Notes: generated from the sequence alone by a model not told the origin. A stretch of 6,451 bases of DNA from Desulfotomaculum sp. (GCA_012961725.1 DTYU01000149.1:1-6451); one strand, 5' to 3'; positions 1 through 6,355 are shown, counted from the first letter of the stretch. Numbers and translations are program-made.

Positions 1-292
1 GCGCCCCCGCACCAATGGTGGTGTAAGTGTTTTCCGGGTTGCGAATGCCGCCCGTGGCGGTGTTTAAAAGACCGACGGCGCCCATGGAAATAAGCCGTGA
101 AAGGTTTTCATAAGCCGGATTCTCCAGGTCCGCGAGGCTCAAGCGGTCGATTATTACCATAACGACCCGGCCCTTCTCGTTCGCCGCCGTCCCGAAGGCA
201 CAAGTGAAAAGAGCAGCGACCAAAGCCACTGAAACAAAGAACAGTTTCGCAGTCCTCACACGCCGACCGGGTTTCTCAAAGGGCGTTGGCAA
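1..292 (-). CDS. 5' part of an exported protein, possibly alkaline-phosphatase superfamily (partial, runs off window)
   Basis: An open frame of 97 codons plus one base enters from the left edge. The best start is TTG at 290-292, with GGGGGAG seven bases upstream. Residues 1-16 are basic (KPGRRVRTAK), residues 17-36 are hydrophobic, and a likely signal-peptidase site follows near T35-A-A-N38, so the product should be exported or membrane-tethered. The mature part begins VVMVIIDRLSLADL, then GAVGLLNTATGG (71-82) and YTTIGAG (90-96). A beta strand ending in Asp (D49), followed by a Gly-rich loop with Thr, resembles the metal-site and nucleophile region of alkaline-phosphatase/phosphoglycerate-mutase-like proteins, but this is recalled family resemblance, not a search result. 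Everything after residue 97 lies outside the window, so a function cannot be fixed. It is co-directional with the glycosyltransferase 158 bp upstream and may serve the same envelope pathway. That the frame is a real gene is much surer than the family. Confidence 0.72.
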   Translation of the reverse strand, partial: MPTPFEKPGRRVRTAKLFFVSVALVAALFTCAFGTAANEKGRVVMVIIDRLSLADLENPAYENLSRLISMGAVGLLNTATGGIRNPENTYTTIGAGA

Positions 293-331
293 TAGATTTC
301 TCCCCCAGCCAAAAACCTGAAAACTAAAGCA

Positions 332-360
332 ATTTTACGTCTACAAGGGCTGAATTACAA
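332..360 (-). promoter_or_regulatory. Candidate sigma-A promoter for the exported-protein gene
   Basis: On the minus strand TTGTAA (355-360; 4/6 of the -35 consensus) is followed after 17 bp by TAAAAT (332-337; 5/6 of the -10 consensus). The -10 box lies 39 bp upstream of the TTG start at 292, leaving room for a short leader and the GGGGGAG ribosome-binding site. Read by eye only. If real, the gene can be transcribed independently of the glycosyltransferase, although no terminator separates the two. Confidence 0.5.
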
Positions 361-450
361 GAGCCTTTTATCTTTGTAAGGTGGGCCCACTCTGCACCGA
401 CGGAGCCCGGCGCTCGTTCAGGCAGAGCAAGAAAGACGCTTGCCGGCTCA

Positions 451-1629
451 TTAAAGCAGACCTTGGGCCGTCAGTGCTTCTCGGTATAGATCCATTACAC
501 GCCCGGCCATTCTTTCTACGGTGAAGAGCTCACAAACCCGCTTTCTACCGGCCAGTCCAAAGGAGCGCGCACGTCGGGGTGCCGCGAGGAGTCCCGTTAT
601 ACTCTTCGCAAGCGCAGCCGCATCCCGTGGGGGCACCAGGATACCAGTCTCGCCGTGAACAACCGCTTCCGGAACACCGGCCACCGCCGTAGCCACCACT
701 GGAAGCGAAGCGGCCATCGCCTCTAAGATGATAAGCGGCAACGCCTCCGTTACTGAAGGAAGGACCAACAGGTCGAAGGCCCTTAACAAAACGGGGATGT
801 CATTGCGTGAGCCGGTGAAGAGAAAGTGCCTGCCAACCGCCCGTTTTTCCGCTAAGGCTTCAAGTTCCGCCTCCAACGGTCCGTCGCCGACCACCAGAAA
901 AAGCGGCCGCCCCCCAGAGGGTATCAGCGCCGCCGCCTCGATAAGATAGTGCAGACCCTTTTGGGGGGCCAGACGCGCTACAGCTCCGACTACAGGCCGG
1001 TCTGTCGGCAAGCCCAGGCGCCGCCTGACCGACTCCTGGGCTTCGGCGACCTGAAACTCGCCGGGGTCGATCCCGTTATGAACGGCCACCACCTGCTCTG
1101 GTTTCAGCCCCTCCCGCGCGAGCAGTTCCCGGCGAAGCGCCTCACAAACCGTAATTATCCGGTGGGTTTTCTGTGCCAGCCCTTTTTCTACTAAGGCATA
1201 GGCTTTCTTCTTAAATTCCGGCCATTCGGTGTAGAAGATTGAGTTGTGCGCCGTAAAGAAGATGACCGGCGTGCCTGCAATCTGTGCAGCAAGCCTGCCG
1301 ACCAGACCCGCCTTTGAACCGTGGGCGTGCAGAATCGCAAACCGTTCTGCCCTTAAGCGCCGCGCCAACCCCAAAACCGCCCAGGGATCGTATACCAGGT
1401 CAACCTCCCCGCGCAAAGGCAAAGGCAGGACTTTAAAGCCCGAATTCTCTACTGCGGAAAGCATCTCCCCGGGCGGGCCGGCGACCCAAGGATCAAACAG
1501 TTCCCTGTCCGTGTGCTGCAACAGGCAAAGCAGGTGTCCCTTCATCCCGCCTGCCGCCGGACGGATCACGTGCAGGAGCTTGAACCGTTTCGATACCCTT
1601 TCTTCTGCAGCCGCGTATGACGAAGCCAA
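451..1629 (-). CDS. GT4-family glycosyltransferase (GT-B fold)
   Basis: This 392-residue protein is of normal length for a family 4 retaining glycosyltransferase, which moves a sugar from a nucleotide-sugar donor to an acceptor, usually in capsule, teichoic or other surface-glycan assembly at the inner membrane face. The N-terminal acceptor domain opens with a Gly-rich loop (P24AAGGMKGH32) and contains HAHGSKAG (101-108). The C-terminal donor domain has HNGID (184-188), ARLAPQKG (218-225), GDGP (248-251) and the E-x7-E signature, E295 to E303, followed by PVVAT and GVPE. There is no signal peptide or membrane span, so it is cytosolic or peripheral. The start is TTG at 1627-1629, chosen because AGGGAGGG lies about nine bases upstream. 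It sits just after the ferredoxin terminator and 158 bp before the exported-protein gene. The donor and acceptor sugars cannot be told from the sequence. Confidence in the family is high and in the pathway low. Confidence 0.93.
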   Translation of the reverse strand: MASSYAAAEERVSKRFKLLHVIRPAAGGMKGHLLCLLQHTDRELFDPWVAGPPGEMLSAVENSGFKVLPLPLRGEVDLVYDPWAVLGLARRLRAERFAILHAHGSKAGLVGRLAAQIAGTPVIFFTAHNSIFYTEWPEFKKKAYALVEKGLAQKTHRIITVCEALRRELLAREGLKPEQVVAVHNGIDPGEFQVAEAQESVRRRLGLPTDRPVVGAVARLAPQKGLHYLIEAAALIPSGGRPLFLVVGDGPLEAELEALAEKRAVGRHFLFTGSRNDIPVLLRAFDLLVLPSVTEALPLIILEAMAASLPVVATAVAGVPEAVVHGETGILVPPRDAAALAKSITGLLAAPRRARSFGLAGRKRVCELFTVERMAGRVMDLYREALTAQGLL

Positions 1630-1665
1630 TTCTTACATCCCTCCCTGAGGTCAGATCCCCTTGCC

Positions 1666-1699
1666 AAAAAAAGCCCCCGCTCTTGCTGAAGCGGGGGCT
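1666..1699 (-). terminator. Rho-independent terminator of the ferredoxin gene
   Basis: Read on the minus strand, AGCCCCCGCT (1690-1699) pairs perfectly with AGCGGGGGCT (1672-1681) across an 8-nt loop, giving a 10-bp GC-rich stem. Seven Ts follow at once (1666-1672 read in reverse, the first being the last base of the stem). The stem begins 22 bp after the ferredoxin stop codon. The glycosyltransferase start is only 36 bp beyond the T run. Confidence 0.93.
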
Positions 1700-1721
1700 C
1701 CTCCTTGTGATTTTTCAGGCT

Positions 1722-1916
1722 TCAATGCGTCACGATCGCCTCTGTCGGACAGCTTTCTGCCGCCTCCCGGCAAACCTCTTCCAGACCTTCCGGAACCTCC
1801 TCACCGTTAACGGTCGCCTTTTCCTCTTCCTCTAACCACCCAAACACCTCGGGGCACAGCTCGACGCAGGTACCGCACCCGATGCACAGCTCGTGATCAA
1901 CTTCCACTCGCACCAA
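1722..1916 (-). CDS. Single-cluster [4Fe-4S] ferredoxin
   Basis: A 64-residue, strongly acidic small electron carrier of the cytosol. The Cys pattern C11-x2-C14-x2-C17-x3-C21-P near the N-terminus and C56-P near the C-terminus matches the monocluster ferredoxins of Thermotoga and Desulfovibrio. In that family the first three Cys and the last one hold the cluster, so C11, C14, C17 and C56 are the predicted ligands. C21 and C49 fall where related proteins carry a non-ligand disulfide. The second cluster motif of two-cluster clostridial ferredoxins is absent. The start is TTG at 1914-1916, with GGGAGGGG five bases upstream; GTG at 1911-1913 is an almost equally good alternative and would drop one residue. 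The gene has its own terminator. No redox enzyme lies next to it in the window, so its partner is unknown. Confidence 0.94.
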   Translation of the reverse strand: MVRVEVDHELCIGCGTCVELCPEVFGWLEEEEKATVNGEEVPEGLEEVCREAAESCPTEAIVTH

Positions 1917-1950
1917 GAATTCCCCTCCCGTAGGCTTCTGACGGTTAAAG

Positions 1951-1971
1951 TTTGCTTTGTATTAAAGCAAA
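1951..1971. repeat. Perfect 8-bp inverted repeat upstream of the ferredoxin
   Basis: TTTGCTTT (1951-1958) and AAAGCAAA (1964-1971) form a perfect inverted repeat around the 5-base loop GTATT. It lies 35 bp upstream of the ferredoxin start and 24 bp beyond the stop of the SLH gene. It is AT-rich, with no T run directly after it on the minus strand, so it is a weak terminator candidate. Its position would also suit an operator. No convincing -35/-10 pair for the ferredoxin was found beside it, so the role is open. Confidence 0.5.
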
Positions 1972-1994
1972 ATATGCATGGCGGGTCGATGCTT

Positions 1995-3881
1995 TTATAA
2001 AACAGAGATCAAACGGAGGATCATCGCGCTCGCCTCCGCCCTCGTCACGCCGTTTTGAGGCCTGAACGTACCGTCCGGGTAACCGACGACAATCCCCTGC
2101 CCATACACCGCGCCCACCGCGTTACGGGCCCATGCCGGTATCTTGTGGCCATCACGGAAGGGCACGCCGACCGGCGCAGCCCCTCCCTTCTCTTTCTGCA
2201 GAATGCGCGATATCAGTACCGCCAGCTCAGCGCGGCTGACGGTTGCGTAAGGGTCAAAGACCGCCGTACCGTCAGGAAGGGCGTAACACTGTAACAGATC
2301 TTCTTTCACTGCTGCGGCAACCGCGCCCCGCGCCCACGCAGGAATCTTTTCGCTGTCCTTAAAATCAAGTTCCTGGTCGCTGCCCGGACTGAGTTTCAAG
2401 ACCCGCGCCAGGATCCCGACCAGTTCCACCCTGGTGATCCTGTCATCCGGCTTGAAACTGCCGTCGGGGTACCCGCTTACGATCTCCTTTTCGGCTAATT
2501 CACCTATTACATCGGCCGCCCAGTGGCCCGGAATGTCTTTAAAAGGAAGGACGGAGGAGACAAATACATCTAAAACACCGTTCAAATCGCCGGGTACTAT
2601 ATTATCCGCCCCGGAAACGAAGGCTACGCAAGACCCGTCGGCGCTGATGCACGGAAAAGCGGGGTCGGCATTCCCGACTACGCCCCTTTCTGATTCACCT
2701 GCCCGCTGGATTCTTTCAGCTTTTCGGTCGTAAACGAAGACGTCCGCCCTCTCGTTTCTGTCACCCGGGGTCAAATTCGCGGCATCCGATATGAAAGCCA
2801 CATAACGCCCGTCGGCGCTGATGCTGGGAGAGTAGCTGTCTTTATCCCCCTGCCTGCCGGCGGTCGACACGCTGACCCGCTCTGTCCTGCCTTTTTCCCG
2901 GTCATATACGAAAACGTCTGCGACATTATTTGTGTCGCCTTTGACCAGATTCTTCGAGTTCGAAATAAACGCCACATACCGCCCGTCTGCGCTGATGCAG
3001 GGTGACAGGTGCTCGCCGTCACCTTCGAGACCGTCACTGGAAATACTCACCCTTTCGGTGCGGTGCGTCCACCGGTCGCGCACAAAAACGTCAGCCGTCC
3101 CGTTGGTATCGCCGCTGACCAGGTTGCTTGAGTCAGAAACGAAGACAACATAACGCCCGTCCGCACTGATACACGAGAAGAGGTGGTCTCCTTCCCCTTG
3201 CGCACCTGAAGCGGCCACGCTTACCCGCTCCGTCCGGCGCGTCCACCTGTCGTGCACGAAAACATCGGCCTTCTTGTTTGTGTCGTCGCCGACCAGGTTA
3301 GTCGCATCCGACGAAAAGGCCACGTAACGCCCGTCGGCGCTGATGCTGGGAAAATAGCTGTCCCCGTCCGCCTCGGCGCCGGAGCTGGAAACGCTCACCC
3401 GTTCCGTCAGGTGCAACCGCCGGTCGTGGACAAAAACGTCCGCCCTCCCGTTGGTATCGCCGGGCACAAGATTACTTGAGTCTGAGATGAACGCTACGTA
3501 CCGCCCGTCGGCGCTGATACTGGGGTACAGGTGATCCCCGTTCCCTTGAACGCCCCAACTGGATACGCTGACGCGTTCAGTACGCCGGGTGAGCCGGTCG
3601 AAAACGAAGACGTCTGCGGTCTTGTTCGTATCACCCCAAATTAGATTTGACGCGTCGGAAGAAAAGGCGACATAACGCCCGTTCGCGCTGATACTTGCAT
3701 AAAAACTGTCCTTGTTCCCCGCCAAACCCGTACTCGAGACGCTCACCCTGTCAATTACGGACCAGCCCTTAGCCTTGGCCGCCGAAGGCAGGATAGAAGA
3801 AACCACTATATAGGAAGCCACTGCTAAAAGCAAAACCGCAATAGGAATGCATTGACGGGACCTGGTCCCCTTAACGGCCAC
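1995..3881 (-). CDS. Secreted beta-propeller protein anchored by three SLH domains
   Basis: A 628-residue surface protein. Residues 1-38 form a Sec signal peptide (basic start, hydrophobic 12-32, likely cleavage after A-K-A near 37). Residues 45-447 are seven near-identical repeats of 58 residues (the last 55), each with RVSVSS at the start, SISADGRYVAF in the middle and DxNxxxDVFVxDR near the end. These are TolB/PD40-like (WD40-type) blades, and seven would close one propeller. Three SLH domains follow at about 446-493, 507-563 and 573-628, with the binding motifs ITRVE (482-486), VSRAE (548-552) and VTRAE (602-606). SLH triplets bind secondary cell-wall polymer, so the propeller should be displayed outside the cell. 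The start is GTG at 3879-3881, with GAGGAGG eight bases upstream. No catalytic residues are apparent; binding or scaffolding is likely, with the ligand unknown. Its upstream region is interrupted by an IS21 element. Confidence 0.93.
   Translation of the reverse strand: MAVKGTRSRQCIPIAVLLLAVASYIVVSSILPSAAKAKGWSVIDRVSVSSTGLAGNKDSFYASISANGRYVAFSSDASNLIWGDTNKTADVFVFDRLTRRTERVSVSSWGVQGNGDHLYPSISADGRYVAFISDSSNLVPGDTNGRADVFVHDRRLHLTERVSVSSSGAEADGDSYFPSISADGRYVAFSSDATNLVGDDTNKKADVFVHDRWTRRTERVSVAASGAQGEGDHLFSCISADGRYVVFVSDSSNLVSGDTNGTADVFVRDRWTHRTERVSISSDGLEGDGEHLSPCISADGRYVAFISNSKNLVKGDTNNVADVFVYDREKGRTERVSVSTAGRQGDKDSYSPSISADGRYVAFISDAANLTPGDRNERADVFVYDRKAERIQRAGESERGVVGNADPAFPCISADGSCVAFVSGADNIVPGDLNGVLDVFVSSVLPFKDIPGHWAADVIGELAEKEIVSGYPDGSFKPDDRITRVELVGILARVLKLSPGSDQELDFKDSEKIPAWARGAVAAAVKEDLLQCYALPDGTAVFDPYATVSRAELAVLISRILQKEKGGAAPVGVPFRDGHKIPAWARNAVGAVYGQGIVVGYPDGTFRPQNGVTRAEASAMILRLISVL
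2541..3749 (-). repeat. Seven tandem 174-bp coding repeats (propeller blades)
   Basis: The DNA encoding residues 45-447 of the SLH protein is seven in-frame units of 174 bp, with the last shortened to 165 bp. The first six keep exactly 58 codons with no insertion or deletion. The segments coding for ISADGRYVAF and ADVFV are most alike at DNA level, for example the recurring cgcccgtcggcgctgat on the plus strand. Other positions have drifted, so these are older duplications or are held by selection, not a fresh expansion. Blade 7 is the most divergent. Such arrays can recombine and change blade number between strains. Confidence 0.92.
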
Positions 3882-3904
3882 ATTCCACCCCTCCTCAAAA
3901 TTAC

Positions 3905-3951
3905 GGGGACACCATACTAAATTACTAATTATGACTAATTATGGGGACACC
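3905..3951. repeat. Paired GGGGACACC motifs flanking a tandem ACTAATTATG repeat
   Basis: GGGGACACC occurs at 3905-3913 and again at 3943-3951, the second copy ending exactly where the IS21 element begins. Between them ACTAATTATG is repeated perfectly in tandem (3924-3933 and 3934-3943), with a weaker third copy before it. This AT-rich spacer is unlike the GC-rich neighbours. From memory, GGGGACACCATACT-like strings accompany REP-associated tyrosine transposases (RAYTs) in various bacteria, so this may be a remnant of an older mobile repeat. That identity is an inference. Confidence 0.6.
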
Positions 3952-3957
3952 TGTTAA
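3928..3957 (-). promoter_or_regulatory. Candidate hybrid promoter for the SLH gene, -35 inside the IS21 left end
   Basis: On the minus strand TTAACA (3952-3957; 5/6 of the -35 consensus) is the outermost six bases of the IS21 element. After an 18-bp spacer comes CATAAT (3928-3933; 5/6 of the -10 consensus) in the flanking DNA. The -10 box lies 46 bp upstream of the GTG start, with GAGGAGG in between. Outward -35 boxes in IS ends that make such hybrid promoters are well known. Use of this one is an inference. Confidence 0.5.
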
Positions 3958-3999
3958 TGGCCAGTATAAAATCGGCATAAACGGCCACGAAAAGTCGTC
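3952..3999 (+). repeat. Left terminal inverted repeat of the IS21 element
   Basis: Compared with the reverse complement of the right end, 26 of the first 37 positions match without a gap, beginning TGTxAATGG. After one single-base gap the match continues through AAAGTCGTC. TGGCCA at internal position 7 and CGGCCA at position 31 line up with TGGTCA and TGGCCA in the right end; these are probable transposase-binding sites. Confidence 0.88.
3965..3972 (+). promoter_or_regulatory. Inward -10 candidate for istAB, needing an outside -35
   Basis: TATAAAAT gives overlapping -10 boxes, TATAAA (3965-3970) and TAAAAT (3967-3972), just inside the left end and reading toward istA. The element has no good -35 box at the right distance. 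In the present insertion only the flanking GGGACA (3944-3949), 17 bp before TAAAAT, is a partial match (4/6). The box would be fully served when the right end of another copy lies next to it. Confidence 0.45.
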
Positions 4000-4000
4000 C

Positions 4001-4066
4001 ACCTGCAACTGGCAATGCAGGTAAAACAAGGCCCACTCCCTAATTATAGCTCCGGTGAGCATCACC
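4001..4066 (+). other. istA leader with two small hairpins
   Basis: In the untranslated stretch before istA, ACCTGCA (4001-4007) pairs with TGCAGGT (4016-4022) around an 8-nt loop. Further on, GGTGA (4054-4058) pairs with TCACC (4062-4066) around GCA. Neither is followed by a T run on either strand, so they are not terminators. A leader hairpin that reduces read-through expression of the transposase, or simple chance, are both possible. Confidence 0.35.
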
Positions 4067-4082
4067 AAACCAGAGCGAAGGA

Positions 4083-5573
4083 GTGAGCCAAGAATTGACG
4101 GAGGTGGCGACGTTAGTGGACATCATGCGGTTGAAAGAACAGGGTTTGTCGAAACGAGCAGTGGCAAAAATGTTGGGCATTAGCCGGGATACGGTCAGCA
4201 AGTACTGGAACTGTGTCCAACTGGAGACCGGCTACGGCCCACGGCCCAAACTGATCGACCCTTACAGAGATTATATCACCCAGCGGCTGGATCAGTATCC
4301 CGCACTTTCCGCGCAGCGATTGTTTGAAGAGATTCAAGCCAAGGGCTATACGGGTTCCGAGCGCACCGTGCGTCGGCATGTAGCCTCGGTCCGTCCCCGT
4401 AAACACCGCGAGTACAAGCCTTTTGAAACTTTGCCCGGAGAACAGGCGCAGGCGGACTGGGGCCACTTCGGCACCATTACGGTGGATGGAGCCACCTACA
4501 AACTCTATGCTTTCGTGTTCACGCTTTGCTGGAGCCGGGTCAGCTACGTCGAGTTCGTGGTGCGGACCGACGCAGCCACTTTTCTCTCTTGCCTGTACCG
4601 GGCCTTGATATACATCGGTGGTGTCCCCCGAGAGATCGTGTTCGACAACGCCAAGGTTGTGGTTTCCGAGCGGGTAGGCAAGATCGTGCGCTTCAACGAG
4701 AACCTCCTGCACTTTGCCCTGTCCTGTGGGTTCACCCCGCGGGCTTGTTGGGTCTACGACGCCGAATCCAAAGGCAAGGTGGAGTCCCAGATCAAGTACG
4801 TGCGTCGAGGGTTCTTCTACGGTCGTAAGTTTACCGACCTGAGGGATTTGAACCGTCAAGTGCGGGATTGGTGCAGCAACAAGGCCAACACTCGGGTACA
4901 CGGCACCACCGGAGAGATCCCCCGGGAACGGCTGAACGATGAGCGGGATTACCTGCGTCCGACGGCACCATCCGCCCGGCCCTTCGTGTTGGAAGACCGG
5001 CTCGCTACACGCACCAGCTTAATTTCGGTGGAAGGCAACCAATACTCGGTACCGTCCCGGTGGGCCCGTCGGCGGGTGCGTTTCAGGCGCTACGAAAACC
5101 ATCTGGAGTTGTTGGACGACCACGAAGTAGTGGACACCATCAGACTTGAACACGGCCGTGGCAAGCGCATCATCCGGGGTGAGCACTACCCTGAGCACGA
5201 ACAGGCCCGGCGGCGCAAAACCCCCGCCAATCCGCTACAGGCCAAGTTTGAAGGCTTGGCGCCGGAAGCAGCGGCCTACCTGCAGGGCCTGAGCCGGAGC
5301 CGGACGGGATCCTTGCGGAACCAAATGGAAAAGATCATCGCTTTGGCCGGGGCTTACTCCCCCGCTGTTGTCAGCCGGGCTATGCGCCGGGCGCTGGAGT
5401 ACAGGGCTTTTGGGTACGGCACCCTAAAGGGAATTTTGAAACGCTACGAGGCGGCCCCGGAGAGCCTGCCGGAAGTGGCCGGCACCGGAACCAAACCCCT
5501 TTCCACAGACCTGAATGTACAGGTGGAGAAGCGCGACTTGAGCTACTACGGAACGCTGGGGGTGACTCGATGA
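4083..5573 (+). CDS. istA: IS21-family transposase IstA
   Basis: A 496-residue DDE transposase that cuts and joins the element ends, working with IstB. An N-terminal helix-turn-helix lies at about 20-41 (GLSKRAVAKMLGISRDTVSK). The RNase-H-like integrase core supplies the catalytic triad D125 (in QADWG), D188 (in VFDNA) and E234 (in GKVES). A C-terminal beta-barrel of the Mu-transposase type follows at about 303-352 (ISVEGNQYSVP). The start is uncertain: GTG at 4083 gives the longest frame, but the AAGGAG at 4078-4083 overlaps it. In-frame TTG at 4095, 11 bases after that site, or GTG at 4116, ten bases after GGAGGT (4100-4105), fit translation better and keep the helix-turn-helix. The stop overlaps the istB start as ATGA, so the two are translationally coupled. 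The frame is intact, with all catalytic residues present. Confidence 0.95.
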   Translation: MSQELTEVATLVDIMRLKEQGLSKRAVAKMLGISRDTVSKYWNCVQLETGYGPRPKLIDPYRDYITQRLDQYPALSAQRLFEEIQAKGYTGSERTVRRHVASVRPRKHREYKPFETLPGEQAQADWGHFGTITVDGATYKLYAFVFTLCWSRVSYVEFVVRTDAATFLSCLYRALIYIGGVPREIVFDNAKVVVSERVGKIVRFNENLLHFALSCGFTPRACWVYDAESKGKVESQIKYVRRGFFYGRKFTDLRDLNRQVRDWCSNKANTRVHGTTGEIPRERLNDERDYLRPTAPSARPFVLEDRLATRTSLISVEGNQYSVPSRWARRRVRFRRYENHLELLDDHEVVDTIRLEHGRGKRIIRGEHYPEHEQARRRKTPANPLQAKFEGLAPEAAAYLQGLSRSRTGSLRNQMEKIIALAGAYSPAVVSRAMRRALEYRAFGYGTLKGILKRYEAAPESLPEVAGTGTKPLSTDLNVQVEKRDLSYYGTLGVTR

Positions 5574-6355
5574 TCCGGACCATCGGTATGGCCGATCGCG
5601 AAACCCTGGAGCAAAACCTGAAGCGCTTAAAACTCCGGCACGTGCGTGATACCTTGGACGCCATCAATGAGGTGGCTCTCGCCGAAGAGCCTTCATACCT
5701 GGATTTTTTGGCGTACTTGCTCCAGGAGGAAATCACCGGACGGGAAACCACCCAAAAGCAGCGGCGCCTGAAAGCGGCCCGTTTCCCTGCCCGGCGGACC
5801 CTGGCTGAGTTCGATTTCTCGTTTCAGACTTCGGTGAGCCCGCAAACCATGCGGGATTTGGCCACCCTGGAATTCGTCCGCAACCGGGAGAACCTGATTC
5901 TGCTGGGGCCGCCGGGAGTGGGCAAGTCGCACCTGGCTATTGCCCTGGGTGTCGAGGCGGTGAACGCCGGGTACAGCACCCTGTTCATCACCATGGACGA
6001 GTTGGCCGCCAAGATGTACGCCAGCCTGGCCGACGACAGCCTCCCGCAGTACATGCGCAGTCTTCTGCGCAACGACTTGATCATCTTAGACGAGGTGGGT
6101 TACCTGACCCTGGACAAAACGGCTTCGGACCATCTCTTCCAGTTGGTAAGCAAGGCCTATGAAAATGTGGCGCTGATAGTCACGAGCAACCTGGATTTCA
6201 GCGACTGGGGCACTCTGTTTGCCAGCCCTGGCACGGCTGTGGCGCTACTGGATCGACTGCTCCACCACGCCCACGTGATCACCCTGCGTGGTGACAGCTA
6301 CCGGGTGCGTAACCGCCTGGTTTCACCCAGAAACACACAGGCAAAGGAGGGATAA
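5570..6355 (+). CDS. istB: IS21-family helper ATPase IstB (AAA+, DnaC-like)
   Basis: This 261-residue AAA+ ATPase assembles on DNA and activates IstA for insertion into the target. The N-terminal part (about 8-75) is the helical IstB region (TLEQNLKRLKLRHV, EEPSYLDFLAYLLQEE). The ATPase core has Walker A GPPGVGKS (113-120), Walker B LIILDE (170-175), sensor 1 TSN (205-207) and a likely arginine finger at R229 in LLDRLLHHA. The family hallmark GDSYR closes the domain (241-245). The start ATG at 5570 overlaps the istA stop as ATGA and has GGGGGTG five bases upstream. An in-frame ATG at codon 7 is a weaker option. Length and motifs are normal for the family, and no lesion is visible. It is cotranscribed with istA. 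Confidence 0.95.
   Translation: MIRTIGMADRETLEQNLKRLKLRHVRDTLDAINEVALAEEPSYLDFLAYLLQEEITGRETTQKQRRLKAARFPARRTLAEFDFSFQTSVSPQTMRDLATLEFVRNRENLILLGPPGVGKSHLAIALGVEAVNAGYSTLFITMDELAAKMYASLADDSLPQYMRSLLRNDLIILDEVGYLTLDKTASDHLFQLVSKAYENVALIVTSNLDFSDWGTLFASPGTAVALLDRLLHHAHVITLRGDSYRVRNRLVSPRNTQAKEG

Noticed and set aside
381..390. Perfect 10-bp palindrome GTGGGCCCAC
   Set aside because: It is short, occurs once and has no spacing relation to the promoter candidate that would make it a convincing operator; chance is likely in GC-rich DNA.
402..450. GC-rich hairpin GAGC-loop-GCTC (403-415) after the glycosyltransferase as a terminator
   Set aside because: The stem is only four pairs and no T run follows on the minus strand.
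1244..1648. Plus-strand frame of 134 codons opposite the glycosyltransferase
   Set aside because: It is a shadow of the glycosyltransferase frame with no ribosome-binding site, no family resemblance and a composition typical of antisense translation.
1917..1994. A -35/-10 promoter for the ferredoxin gene
   Set aside because: Candidates such as TTTAAC or TAATAC match the consensus poorly and have no acceptable -35 partner, so none is annotated.
2541..3749. Regularly spaced repeats suggesting a CRISPR array
   Set aside because: The period is 174 bp, the repeats are translated in frame as 58-residue blades, and there are no short identical repeats with unique spacers.
4018..4049. Internal istA promoter using TAATTATAG near 4041-4049
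   Set aside because: The -10-like string has no -35 partner at 16-18 bp upstream (CAGGTA or GTAAAA only).
4113..4901. Long antisense frame of 262 codons opposite istA
   Set aside because: It lies wholly within istA, which has complete domain and catalytic motifs. The antisense product shows no recognisable motif; it reflects the GC-rich codon pattern of istA.
5380..5751. Minus-strand frame of 123 codons across the istA/istB junction
   Set aside because: It is covered by two well-supported genes on the other strand and is rich in Ser/Arg/Pro, as antisense shadows are.
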